Source: Syntrophomonas sp.
GTDB lineage: Bacteria; Bacillota; Syntrophomonadia; Syntrophomonadales; Syntrophomonadaceae
DNA length: 20,305 nt
NCBI GenBank assembly: GCA_003558625.1
Contig: PWPP01000019.1
Coordinates: forward strand, 1-20,305
Direction of reading: 5' to 3'
This document shows, piece after piece, positions 7,774 to 14,826 of the stretch. The notes under the pieces are model-generated. The model saw only the letters and a program-made list of their open reading frames with translations. It made no database searches and had not been told where the DNA came from. Position 1 is the first letter of the stretch. Each line of letters opens with the position of its first letter. A program made the position numbers and the translations under genes.

Positions 7774-7804
7774 TGTCCACAGATTGTGGATATATTGTGG
7801 ATAG
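7773..7804. promoter_or_regulatory. Cluster of three DnaA-box-like sites / operator
   Basis: Three 9-mers each match the DnaA box TTATCCACA at 8 of 9 positions: TTGTCCACA (7773-7781, plus), ATATCCACA (7785-7793, read on minus) and CTATCCACA (7796-7804, minus). The first two form a perfect dyad TCCACA-GAT-TGTGGA (7776-7790). The last two are an exact direct repeat ATTGTGGATA (7783-7792, 7794-7803) spaced 11 bases, one helical turn. The cluster covers the predicted transcription start. It may bind DnaA, or the neighbouring HTH protein. Confidence 0.55.
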
Positions 7805-7815
7805 AGTGCTGGATT

Positions 7816-8049
7816 ATGAAAATAGAAATCAGGGGAGCAGAAAAACTTAGTTTCAGAGAAAAACAAGTGGTCGTATTAAAAGAAATGGGCCGCAGCAACC
7901 AGCAAATTGCCCAGACCTTAAATATTAGTGCCAGTACGGTAGCCACCCTGTACAACCGGGCCCGGAGCAAGGGCTTTGAGGTTGTCATCGTGCTTTCAGG
8001 AGATGTGTTGCAGCTTTTCCAGGAGGAGGGAGGCCAGGATGAAAAATAA
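7816..8049 (+). CDS. Small helix-turn-helix DNA-binding protein (sigma-70 region 4 / LuxR-like)
   Basis: A 77-residue protein with a tri-helical HTH: LSFREKQVVVLKEMGRSNQQIAQTLNISASTVATLYNRARSKG (residues 11-53), with the recognition helix near 38-50. This resembles sigma-factor region 4, LuxR C-terminal and archaeal Tfx domains. The C-terminus (EVVIVLSGDVLQLFQEEG) is not recognised. No receiver or ligand domain is present. The ATG at 7816 has only a weak ribosome site; a GTG at 7786 would place the start inside the repeats and add ten unrelated residues. It overlaps divIC by 11 bases, so the two are translated from one message. It fills the slot where yabP and yabQ usually lie. A role in controlling its own operon is an inference. 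Confidence 0.8.
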   Translation: MKIEIRGAEKLSFREKQVVVLKEMGRSNQQIAQTLNISASTVATLYNRARSKGFEVVIVLSGDVLQLFQEEGGQDEK

Positions 8050-8329
8050 AAAAGGCGGTCAATCTTTCTTTTCCAAATTCGTGATACTCGTGGTCTGCCT
8101 GCTGCTCGTGGCCAACCTGGTACCGCGGGCGAAAAACTTCTGGGAACTCTCCGGGCGTAAAAATGATCTGGAACAGAAAAAAACTGAAATGCTGAAACAG
8201 CAGGAAGTGCTGGCACAGCAGTTAGAAAGCCTGGATTGCCCCCAGACCATAGAAAAAATAGCCCGGGAAGAGTTGGGGATGGTGAAAAAGGGAGAAACCT
8301 TTGTCCTGGAGGTCTTGAACGATGAATAG
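8039..8329 (+). CDS. divIC: Septum formation initiator, DivIC/FtsB-like cell division protein
   Basis: A 96-residue bitopic membrane protein. A short basic N-terminus (MKNKKGGQ) precedes one transmembrane helix (about 11-29), a heptad-like coiled coil (about 36-66, DLEQKKTEMLKQQEVLAQQLESL) and the family signature P68...IEKIAREELGMVKKGE (68-86). DivIC joins FtsL and DivIB (FtsQ) at the division septum to activate septal wall synthesis. The ATG at 8039 lies nine bases after AGGAGGAGGG (8021-8030) and overlaps the end of the HTH gene. Position before the S1 protein matches the yabQ-divIC-yabR order. Confidence 0.93.
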   Translation: MKNKKGGQSFFSKFVILVVCLLLVANLVPRAKNFWELSGRKNDLEQKKTEMLKQQEVLAQQLESLDCPQTIEKIAREELGMVKKGETFVLEVLNDE

Positions 8330-8342
8330 CATAGGATAGGAG

Positions 8343-8371
8343 TTGACTAGTAGGGCAGGGTTTTATAGAAT
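8343..8371 (+). promoter_or_regulatory. Sigma-A promoter of the S1-domain gene
   Basis: TTGACT (8343-8348) and TAGAAT (8366-8371) are separated by exactly 17 bases; each matches 5 of 6 consensus positions. It is the best promoter match I found, 40 bases upstream of the S1 gene, whose ribosome site AAGGAGGAGG follows at about 8389-8398. Confidence 0.8.
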
Positions 8372-8410
8372 GATATTTATATAGTAAGAAGGAGGAGGCT
8401 ATTTAAGTAT

Positions 8411-8827
8411 ATGCCAACCAAACAAAGTGATATTGTACCGGGACAGATTTTAGAAGGAAAAGTCCAGGGGATTACCAAATTTGGGGCGTTTATCGAGCTG
8501 GCGGAAGGATTAATAGGCCTGGTTCATATTTCCGAAATTGCCGATTCGTATGTTAAAGACGTCAAAGATTTTGTCCAGGAAGGGGATACCGTAAAAGTCA
8601 AGGTATTAAATGTAAACGGTAAAAAAGTGGGATTATCCATGAAGCAGGCCGTCATAAAGCCGGCCCCTCCCAAAAGAGAAGTCAGAAGACCGGTGGAATT
8701 TAAACCTCGCAGTGCAGATCCTCCGCCCAGTCTTGATGATAAGATCTCCAGGTTTTTAAAAGAGAGCGATGAGAGAATGCAGCCTCTCAAGAGCAAAAAT
8801 AATGAACCCCGGCGAAGAAGTCGCTAA
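8411..8827 (+). CDS. S1 RNA-binding domain protein (YabR / general stress protein 13 type)
   Basis: A 138-residue protein with one S1 OB-fold domain at residues 9-80: GQILEGKVQGITKFGAFIEL, GLVHISEI, VKVKVLNVNGKKVGLSMK. A basic, low-complexity tail (81-138, Lys/Arg/Pro-rich) follows. Members bind single-stranded RNA, probably in association with ribosomes or mRNA; the exact role is not settled. It is the counterpart of B. subtilis YabR, which also follows divIC. Here it has its own strong promoter and its own terminator, so it can be expressed as a separate transcript. Confidence 0.93.
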   Translation: MPTKQSDIVPGQILEGKVQGITKFGAFIELAEGLIGLVHISEIADSYVKDVKDFVQEGDTVKVKVLNVNGKKVGLSMKQAVIKPAPPKREVRRPVEFKPRSADPPPSLDDKISRFLKESDERMQPLKSKNNEPRRRSR

Positions 8828-8843
8828 ACAAAGTACGTCCAGG

Positions 8844-8871
8844 CACTTCCCCCGTGGAAGTGTTTTTTTTT
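8844..8871 (+). terminator. Terminator after the S1-domain gene
   Basis: CACTTCC (8844-8850) pairs with GGAAGTG (8856-8862) around a five-base loop, followed by nine T (8863-8871). It lies 17 bases after the S1 stop. Confidence 0.93.
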
Positions 8872-8913
8872 GATTCCCGGCCCCAAAGGCAGGACAGAAA
8901 GGAATACAGGCCC

Positions 8914-9819
8914 ATGCTCTTAGGCGCGATAGATATCGGAACCAACTCCTGCCGGTTATTAATTGCCGAAATAGAAAAAAACACGATAAAGCCGGTCATA
9001 AAAACCCTTAAAAGCACCCGGATCGGGCAGGGAGTTGCGGGCAGCGGGTTGCTCGGGGCCCCGGCCATGGACTATACCGTAGCGGCCCTGGCCGAATTCA
9101 GGAAGCTTATGGATTTACACCGGGTTGCAGCCTACCGGGCTGTTGCCACCAGTGCTTTTCGGGAAGCCGGCAATGCTTGCACCTTTATCCACAGGATTAA
9201 AAGAGAAACCGAAATCGAAGTAGAAATCATCAGTGGGGAAGAAGAGGGACGGCTCAGTTATCTGGGGGTCCAAAAAGGCCTGCAGCCGGAGTCACCGCCT
9301 CTGCTTATAGATTTGGGCGGCGGCAGCACGGAAATGATCCTGCCCGGTGGCAGGGAATCTGGTCTGGTAGTATTGTCCCTGCCCCTCGGAGCGGTAAAAG
9401 CCCAGGAAGAAGCCCTGACTCCGGAAGGGATCAGGCAAAAGCTGCAGAGCCTCCAGGCCTATAGAGCCGTAGCGGACCGCTTCACCCTGGTTTTTGCCGG
9501 GGGAACCGCATCCAGCCTGGTGGCCATCAAGCTGGGATTGCAGGAATATCGTTCGCATCTGATTCACGGGCAGATTTTAACCCGGGAGGATATTGAAAGG
9601 CTTTACCGGTATCTGAATAATTTGCCCCTGGAGGAACGCAGCAAAGTGCCCGGGCTGCAGGCCAGCCGGGCCGACATCATTCCCTACGGGGCCATGATGA
9701 TAGTATGCATCATGGAGCTGCTGGGGCAGGGACAAATCATGATTACGGAAAGCGACATCCTGGAAGGGATGATATATGATCTGGCCCCGGATCGACCCGG
9801 CGGGTTAAACCCTGAATAG
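8914..9819 (+). CDS. Exopolyphosphatase / pppGpp phosphohydrolase family protein (short form)
   Basis: A 301-residue ASKHA-fold phosphatase of the Ppx/GppA family. The first phosphate-binding loop is GAIDIGTNSCRLLIAE (4-19); AVATSAFREAGN and IISGEEEGRLSYLGV form the catalytic region; the second loop is IDLGGGSTEMIL (about 132-143); FAGGTASSL is near 195. It carries only the two ASKHA domains, without the C-terminal HD-like domain of E. coli Ppx, so it is the short form. Members remove phosphate from polyphosphate or pppGpp; which one cannot be told from sequence. The ATG at 8914 follows GAAAGGA; a GTG at 8854 lies inside the preceding terminator and is rejected. Confidence 0.93.
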   Translation: MLLGAIDIGTNSCRLLIAEIEKNTIKPVIKTLKSTRIGQGVAGSGLLGAPAMDYTVAALAEFRKLMDLHRVAAYRAVATSAFREAGNACTFIHRIKRETEIEVEIISGEEEGRLSYLGVQKGLQPESPPLLIDLGGGSTEMILPGGRESGLVVLSLPLGAVKAQEEALTPEGIRQKLQSLQAYRAVADRFTLVFAGGTASSLVAIKLGLQEYRSHLIHGQILTREDIERLYRYLNNLPLEERSKVPGLQASRADIIPYGAMMIVCIMELLGQGQIMITESDILEGMIYDLAPDRPGGLNPE

Positions 9820-9918
9820 AGAAGAAAACAAGGGGGAGCGGCCGGATGTGTCCGGAGAGGATGCAGGGTCGTTGTCCCTAAAAACAGGCACAGTCAAAAC
9901 ATTGCAATGGCTATGCAT

Positions 9919-9954
9919 AAAAAAGGATTGTCCCGGAGACAATCCTTTTATTCG
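9919..9954. terminator. Bidirectional terminator between ppx and carbonic anhydrase
   Basis: AAAAGGATTGTC (9921-9932) is perfectly complementary to GACAATCCTTTT (9938-9949) around a five-base loop. An A-run on the left and T-run on the right allow termination from both sides. An outer pair TGCATA/TATGCA (9914-9919, 9955-9960) extends the dyad. It separates two convergent genes. Confidence 0.93.
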
Positions 9955-9984
9955 TATGCACATTAGGGCCGGGAACCCCCGGCT

Positions 9985-10698
9985 TTAGGTAGAGCGGCGG
10001 GCCCGCTGGCGGAACCACTCGGGAGTTTGGGGGGGGAAGGCAGCAATATTATTTTGCCCGTTGACATTGACGGTAAAGATCTTGCCGTGGCCCTCGCCCC
10101 ATATATTATGCAAGTCGATTTGCAGGCCTAATAGCATCAGTTTCCCCGCTTCCACCAGCTCTTTCACTCCGGGATTGGAAAGGAGATAATTGATCTGCAT
10201 ATCCACATTCAACTCTGACAGCTGGGAATAGCGGATGGGGGGATCGTCGGAGAGATTGCCCTGGAAGGAGGCCTGGGCTTCTTCCAGGGATTTTTTCACC
10301 GTAGACAACTCGTTCCTGAGACTGAAGGGTTCATCCACAAAATTGGAACCGGCGGCCTTCAGGGCCCCGCAGTCGGTATGTCCGGCCACAATCATCAAAG
10401 GGGTATGCAAGTGGAGTAAGCCGTATAAAATAGATCCTTCATTGCTCTTCACCTGGTTGCCGATATTTTCGATACAAAATACACGATTAAACAAGGGTCC
10501 GAAAATGCTGACAGGGGTTCTTGAATCGGCACAATTAAGCAAAGTGATGGCCGGATACTGTTTGTAATCGCCCTGGGCAAAATCTTCAACAGGGAACGTG
10601 TCGGCAAAGGTTTCCATGCCCTCCTTCAATTCTTCCAGCACCTGGGCGAGATCGTTTTTTTCCAGCATTGTTTCTGTTCCGGTCACAGAATAGCACAT
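9985..10698 (-). CDS. Beta-class carbonic anhydrase
   Basis: A protein of up to 237 residues that interconverts CO2 and bicarbonate with zinc. The zinc ligands are visible: Cys56 in CADSR (56-60, with the Asp58-Arg60 dyad), and His107 and Cys110 in GHTDCGA. The C-terminus has LQIDLHNI and GKIFTVN. It lacks a signal peptide, so it acts in the cytosol. It is the only minus-strand gene here, convergent to ppx and divergent from tilS, in a place where related genomes keep spoIIE or nothing. The start is uncertain: the GAGAGG site directly abuts ATG 10698 with no spacer, so GTG 10686 or ATG 10668 (MLEKND) may be used. Bicarbonate supply for carboxylases is the usual role. Confidence 0.92.
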   Translation of the reverse strand: MCYSVTGTETMLEKNDLAQVLEELKEGMETFADTFPVEDFAQGDYKQYPAITLLNCADSRTPVSIFGPLFNRVFCIENIGNQVKSNEGSILYGLLHLHTPLMIVAGHTDCGALKAAGSNFVDEPFSLRNELSTVKKSLEEAQASFQGNLSDDPPIRYSQLSELNVDMQINYLLSNPGVKELVEAGKLMLLGLQIDLHNIWGEGHGKIFTVNVNGQNNIAAFPPQTPEWFRQRARRST

Positions 10699-10713
10699 CC
10701 TCTCTTTTTTTTT

Positions 10714-10748
10714 GCCCCGCAGGGCGAAGTATAAGGTGGAAGCGGGGC
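10714..10748 (-). promoter_or_regulatory. Leader hairpin upstream of carbonic anhydrase
   Basis: GCCCCGC (10714-10720) and GCGGGGC (10742-10748) form a perfect 7-bp inverted repeat. In the minus-strand message this hairpin is followed by nine A and then GAGAGG, so it lies just before the ribosome site. It may protect the 5' end or tune translation. Confidence 0.4.
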
Positions 10749-10792
10749 GTAAACTCGGTCCCTAGCATCCACCGGCCGTTAAAGTTACCTAT

Positions 10793-10821
10793 AGTTTAAC
10801 ACCTGGTGAAATCTCTAACAA
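10793..10821 (-). promoter_or_regulatory. Possible promoter of the carbonic anhydrase gene
   Basis: On the minus strand TTGTTA (10821-10816) and TAAACT (10798-10793) are 17 bases apart, each 4 of 6 to consensus. This would give a leader of about 90 bases carrying the GC-rich hairpin. A TATACT closer to the gene is an alternative -10. Confidence 0.3.
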
Positions 10822-10960
10822 GGTAAAAAGAGGCAATAAAAAGCCCCCCCTTTCCTCTTGCATCGGATTTCCCCTTGAGGTAGCATTTAAGGTGTTGCAA
10901 AATACTGCCGGGCCCGGGGGCGGAAACCATCCCCTCCGGAGACGGGAAGGATCAGGGCGC

Positions 10961-12352
10961 ATGTTGAAAAAAGTGCAAAACCATATCGAGAGGGAACAGC
11001 TGCTGCAGCGGGGAGACACCCTGATATTAGGAGTCTCCGGCGGGCCTGACTCCATGGCTCTGTTATATATAATGAAGCAGTTGGCTCCCAGGTGGGATGT
11101 AAAGCTGGCAGCTGCCCACCTCAATCATAAGCTAAGACCCGAAGCGGAAGAAGAAGAAACCTTTATCGAAGGCTATTGCCGCCAGGCCTCTATCCCCCTG
11201 TATATCGAACGGGAAGATGTGAAAATCCGGGCCCGGCTGGAAAAAAGGAATATCGAGGATATGGGACGTCATTTGCGCTACGCATTTTTTTCCCGGCTGA
11301 AACAGCAGCTGCAGGCCCAAGTTATAGCGACCGCCCACCATTATGACGACCAGGCAGAAACGGTGCTTTTGCACCTGATCCGGGGCAGCGGGATCAAAGG
11401 TTTACGGGGAATCCTGCCCCACAGCGGCCACCTCATCAGACCCCTGCTTCCGGTTTCTAAAAACGAAATCTTGGAGTTTCTGCACCAGCATGGGGTTCCC
11501 TACCGTTTAGATCCCAGCAATGAAGACCCCGCGTACCTGCGCAACCGGATCCGCCACCACCTGATCCCCCTTCTGCTCCGGGACTATAACCCGGCCATGG
11601 TAGAAAAATTAGGTTCCCTGGCGGAGATTGCCCGGGAGGAAGATGCGGTGCTGGAGGAAGAGAGTGCTAAGAAGTGGGAAATATGCCTGCTGAAGATGGA
11701 TAAGACCGAGATCGTTTTGGATTACAGGCCCATGCGGGAATTAAAGGTCGGGTGGCAGAGGCGCATATTGCTCCGGGCTCTGGCCTCTCTGGCGGGAAAG
11801 GGGGCCTGGGAACTAAGGGATATAGAAGCCATCCGCCGTTTGGCTGCCGGTCAGGGATCATCCAAAGCCATCCACTTAAAAAAAAATGTTAAGGTGATAA
11901 AATCTTATGATAAACTTATATTTACATATAATTTGCCTTCCCGGAAGGGATTTTCCTATCCGGTGGAGAAGATCCCGGGCACCGTTATCATAGCGGAAAC
12001 CGGGGAAGAATTTATCCTGGACCTGTTAACGGCAGAAGCAGGGAGAAAAGAGCCCGCGACTGCCTGGCTGTTAGATTATGATAAAATCAAGGGTCCCCTC
12101 TGCCTGCGCTCCCGCCGCCCCGGAGACCGGTTTCACCCTCCGGGACTACAGGGAAGCAAAAAAGTTAAGGATCTGTTTATCGACAAAAAAATTCCCTATT
12201 ACCAGCGGGAGCAAATTGCCTTGCTTGCAGGGGAACAAATCTATGCCATCCCCGGAATAGCAATTTCCCGGGTGGCAGCGCCAGACCAGGCTTCAAGCCG
12301 GTTGCTGCGGATAAAAAAACGGCCTTGGGCTCCCCCGGGCATCCCCGGATAA
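10961..12352 (+). CDS. tilS: tRNA(Ile)-lysidine synthase TilS
   Basis: A 463-residue enzyme that attaches lysine to cytidine 34 of the CAU-anticodon isoleucine tRNA, so that it reads AUA as Ile; it is normally essential. The PP-loop ATP site SGGPDS is at residues 26-31. HLNHKLRP, ATAHHYDDQAETVLLHLIRGSG and the central NRIRHHLIPLL region follow, then the TilS substrate-binding and C-terminal domains (SRRPGDRFHPPG...KKVKDLFIDKKIP). Its length fits the Firmicute form. The ATG at 10961 follows GGGAAGGA; an earlier GTG at 10892 would add an unrelated GC-rich stretch. In many relatives hpt lies between tilS and ftsH; here it is missing. Confidence 0.96.
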   Translation: MLKKVQNHIEREQLLQRGDTLILGVSGGPDSMALLYIMKQLAPRWDVKLAAAHLNHKLRPEAEEEETFIEGYCRQASIPLYIEREDVKIRARLEKRNIEDMGRHLRYAFFSRLKQQLQAQVIATAHHYDDQAETVLLHLIRGSGIKGLRGILPHSGHLIRPLLPVSKNEILEFLHQHGVPYRLDPSNEDPAYLRNRIRHHLIPLLLRDYNPAMVEKLGSLAEIAREEDAVLEEESAKKWEICLLKMDKTEIVLDYRPMRELKVGWQRRILLRALASLAGKGAWELRDIEAIRRLAAGQGSSKAIHLKKNVKVIKSYDKLIFTYNLPSRKGFSYPVEKIPGTVIIAETGEEFILDLLTAEAGRKEPATAWLLDYDKIKGPLCLRSRRPGDRFHPPGLQGSKKVKDLFIDKKIPYYQREQIALLAGEQIYAIPGIAISRVAAPDQASSRLLRIKKRPWAPPGIPG

Positions 12353-12360
12353 AAGGAGTC

Positions 12361-12380
12361 AGGGCCTTTCGTCAGGCCCT
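12361..12380 (+). promoter_or_regulatory. Hairpin in the tilS-ftsH gap
   Basis: AGGGCCT (12361-12367) pairs perfectly with AGGCCCT (12374-12380) around a six-base loop. There is no T-run after it, so it is not an intrinsic terminator. It ends about 18 bases before the ftsH ribosome site and may act as a processing or stability element. Confidence 0.45.
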
Positions 12381-12412
12381 AGAAGCCGGAGAAAAAAAAG
12401 GAGAGGAAATTA

Positions 12413-14329
12413 TTGGATAAAGCCTTTAAAAACATTGCCATATATACCCTGATCGTTTTAATGGCCCTATTAGCCATTCGCATGACCAGCGAACCCCAGG
12501 AAGTAATCACAGAATTGAGTCAAAATGAATTCATGAGCAAGCTGGCCCAGGATGAAGTGATGCGGGTAGATATCATTGTGGATGAATATGTCTACGAAAT
12601 CAGCGGGGTGCTAACGGGCGAGGAAAAATTCAGTGTCACCACCACCAAAGAATTTAAAATCATAGAGCTCCTGGATGAAAAAAAGGTGGCTTATACGGTA
12701 GAGCCGAAGCCTCCGCCTCCGTGGTGGTCCACGGCTCTGATCTACATGCTGCCCATTTTAATCCTCATTATTTTCTTGATATTTATTATGAATCAAAGCC
12801 AGGGTGGAGGCAGCCGGGTGATGCAGTTTGGTAAAAGCAAGGCCCGGCTCCTTACCGGGGAAGAAGTGAAAGTCTCCTTTAAAGATGTAGCCGGGGCGGA
12901 AGAGGCCAAAGAAGAAATGCAAGAAGTGGTGGAGTTTCTCAAATTCCCCCAAAAATTCGTCCAGATCGGGGCCAAAATCCCTAAAGGGGTCTTGCTGTAT
13001 GGCGCCCCGGGAACGGGAAAAACCCTCATGGCCCGGGCGGTGGCCGGGGAAGCGGGAGTCCCCTTCTTTTCCATCAGCGGTTCCGATTTTGTGGAAATGT
13101 TCGTGGGGGTGGGAGCGGCCCGGGTCCGGGATTTATTTGAGAACGCCAAAAAGAATGCTCCCTGTATTGTCTACATTGATGAGATCGATGCCGTAGGAAG
13201 ACAGCGCGGCGCCGGCCTGGGCGGCGGACATGACGAGCGGGAGCAGACCTTAAACCAACTCCTGGTGGAGATGGACGGCTTCAGCACCAATGAGGGTATT
13301 ATCGTCATGGCCTCCACCAACCGTCCCGATATCCTGGATCCGGCCCTCTTGCGGCCGGGACGTTTTGACCGCCATATCCTGATTGACCGCCCCGATGTAA
13401 AAGGGCGGGAAGCCATATTGGAGGTGCATGTGCGGGACAAACCCCTGGATGAAACCGTAAACCTGACCATATTGGCCAAGCGGACCCCCGGCTTTACCGG
13501 AGCCGACCTGGGCAACCTGGTCAATGAGGCGGCTCTCCTGGCGGCGCGGCGGGGCAAAGACAAAATCGGTATGGATGAGATGGAAGAATCCATAGAACGG
13601 GTCATAGCCGGCCCGGAAAAGAAAACCCGGGTCATCTCGGAAAAGGAAAAGCGCTTGGTGGCATACCATGAAGCCGGCCATGCCCTGGTCAGCTATTTTC
13701 TGCCCCACAGCGATAAACTGCATAAAATATCCATCATTCCCCGGGGGCGGGCAGGAGGCTATACCCTGCTTCTGCCTGAGGAGGATCGCAATTATATAAC
13801 CAAATCCCACCTGTTGGACGAGACCACCATCCTTTTAGGAGGAAGAGTGGCGGAAGCCCTGGTGCTCAATGATGTCAGTACCGGGGCTCAGAATGATTTA
13901 GAACGGGCCAGCTCCATTGTGCGCAAAATGATTACCGAGTATGGCATGTCGGAGGAACTGGGGCCACTGACCTTCGGCCACAAAGCCGAAGAAGTGTTCC
14001 TGGGCCGGGATATATCCCGGGACCGCAATTATTCCGATGCCATCGCCTACGCCATAGACAAAGAGGCCAGCACCTTTATCGAGAACAGCTACCGCCGGGC
14101 GGAGCAGATACTGAAGGAAAACATGGACAAACTCCACCGCATAGCCCAAAAACTGATGGAAAAGGAGACCCTGGAAGCAGCAGAATTTATCAGTCTGATC
14201 GAAGGGAAATCCAAAGATTTTGCTCCGGAAGAGATGCTGGAAGCCGGGCCCATTGAAACACCGGGCGCTGCTCCCCGGGCGGGAGAAGAGCCCGGTCCGG
14301 GATCAGAACCGGAAAGAGACCCGGAATAA
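12413..14329 (+). CDS. ftsH: ATP-dependent zinc metalloprotease FtsH
   Basis: A 638-residue membrane-anchored AAA+ protease that degrades misassembled membrane proteins and some regulators as a hexamer. Transmembrane helices lie at about 7-23 and 106-126, with the extracytoplasmic domain between them. The AAA module has Walker A GAPGTGKT (197-204), Walker B IVYIDEID and the second-region-of-homology RPGRFDR. The zinc site HEAGH is at 419-423. The last 30 residues are Pro/Glu/Gly-rich and likely disordered. The start is TTG at 12413, six bases after AAAGGAGAGG. It follows tilS, as in most Firmicutes, and precedes ndk. Confidence 0.98.
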   Translation: MDKAFKNIAIYTLIVLMALLAIRMTSEPQEVITELSQNEFMSKLAQDEVMRVDIIVDEYVYEISGVLTGEEKFSVTTTKEFKIIELLDEKKVAYTVEPKPPPPWWSTALIYMLPILILIIFLIFIMNQSQGGGSRVMQFGKSKARLLTGEEVKVSFKDVAGAEEAKEEMQEVVEFLKFPQKFVQIGAKIPKGVLLYGAPGTGKTLMARAVAGEAGVPFFSISGSDFVEMFVGVGAARVRDLFENAKKNAPCIVYIDEIDAVGRQRGAGLGGGHDEREQTLNQLLVEMDGFSTNEGIIVMASTNRPDILDPALLRPGRFDRHILIDRPDVKGREAILEVHVRDKPLDETVNLTILAKRTPGFTGADLGNLVNEAALLAARRGKDKIGMDEMEESIERVIAGPEKKTRVISEKEKRLVAYHEAGHALVSYFLPHSDKLHKISIIPRGRAGGYTLLLPEEDRNYITKSHLLDETTILLGGRVAEALVLNDVSTGAQNDLERASSIVRKMITEYGMSEELGPLTFGHKAEEVFLGRDISRDRNYSDAIAYAIDKEASTFIENSYRRAEQILKENMDKLHRIAQKLMEKETLEAAEFISLIEGKSKDFAPEEMLEAGPIETPGAAPRAGEEPGPGSEPERDPE

Positions 14330-14350
14330 AAGGCAGGGAGGGGCAGACCT

Positions 14351-14794
14351 TTGGAACAAACCTTTCTCATGATAAAACCCGATGGGGTTCAACGCATGCT
14401 GGCCGGAGAAATCATTAAACGCCTGGAAGGCAAGGGATTCAGGCCCGTGGCCGTAAAGATGATGCAGATGAGCCGGGAAATGGGAGAAAAACACTATGCC
14501 GAACACCGGGGCAAGCCTTTTTTTCCTGACCTGGTCGCTTTCATCAGTTCCGGTCCGGTACTGGCCATGGTCTGGGAAGGGGAGAATATAATCCGGCAAT
14601 GCCGGACTCTTATGGGAAGCACCGATCCCGGAGAAGCCGCCCCCGGAACCATACGGGGAGACCTGGGACAGACCATGAGCCGCAATATCATTCATGGTTC
14701 CGATTCCCCCACAGCTGCGGCCAGAGAGATAGCGCTATTTTTTCAACCCGAAGAAATCCTGGCTTACAGCCGGGATATTGACAAGTGGATGTAA
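14351..14794 (+). CDS. ndk: Nucleoside diphosphate kinase
   Basis: A 147-residue enzyme transferring the gamma-phosphate of ATP to NDPs through a phosphohistidine. MIKPDGVQR starts the fold; the active-site His115 lies in RNIIHGSDS; GSTDPGEAAPGTIRGD forms the nucleotide-binding segment. Length is standard. The start is TTG at 14351 with AGGGAGGGG (14335-14343) seven bases upstream. It lies 21 bases after ftsH, probably in the same transcript, and ends at a strong terminator. Confidence 0.97.
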   Translation: MEQTFLMIKPDGVQRMLAGEIIKRLEGKGFRPVAVKMMQMSREMGEKHYAEHRGKPFFPDLVAFISSGPVLAMVWEGENIIRQCRTLMGSTDPGEAAPGTIRGDLGQTMSRNIIHGSDSPTAAAREIALFFQPEEILAYSRDIDKWM

Positions 14795-14800
14795 GACCCA

Positions 14801-14826
14801 AAACCGGGACCGATCCCGGTTTTTTT
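14801..14826 (+). terminator. Terminator after ndk
   Basis: AAACCGGGA (14801-14809) pairs with TCCCGGTTT (14814-14822) around CCGA; seven T (14820-14826) follow. It closes the tilS-ftsH-ndk unit. Confidence 0.93.

Noticed and set aside
8854..8913. GTG start for the Ppx/GppA gene
   Set aside because: The GTG is in the loop and right arm of the S1-gene terminator; the ATG at 8914 gives the family's normal N-terminus.
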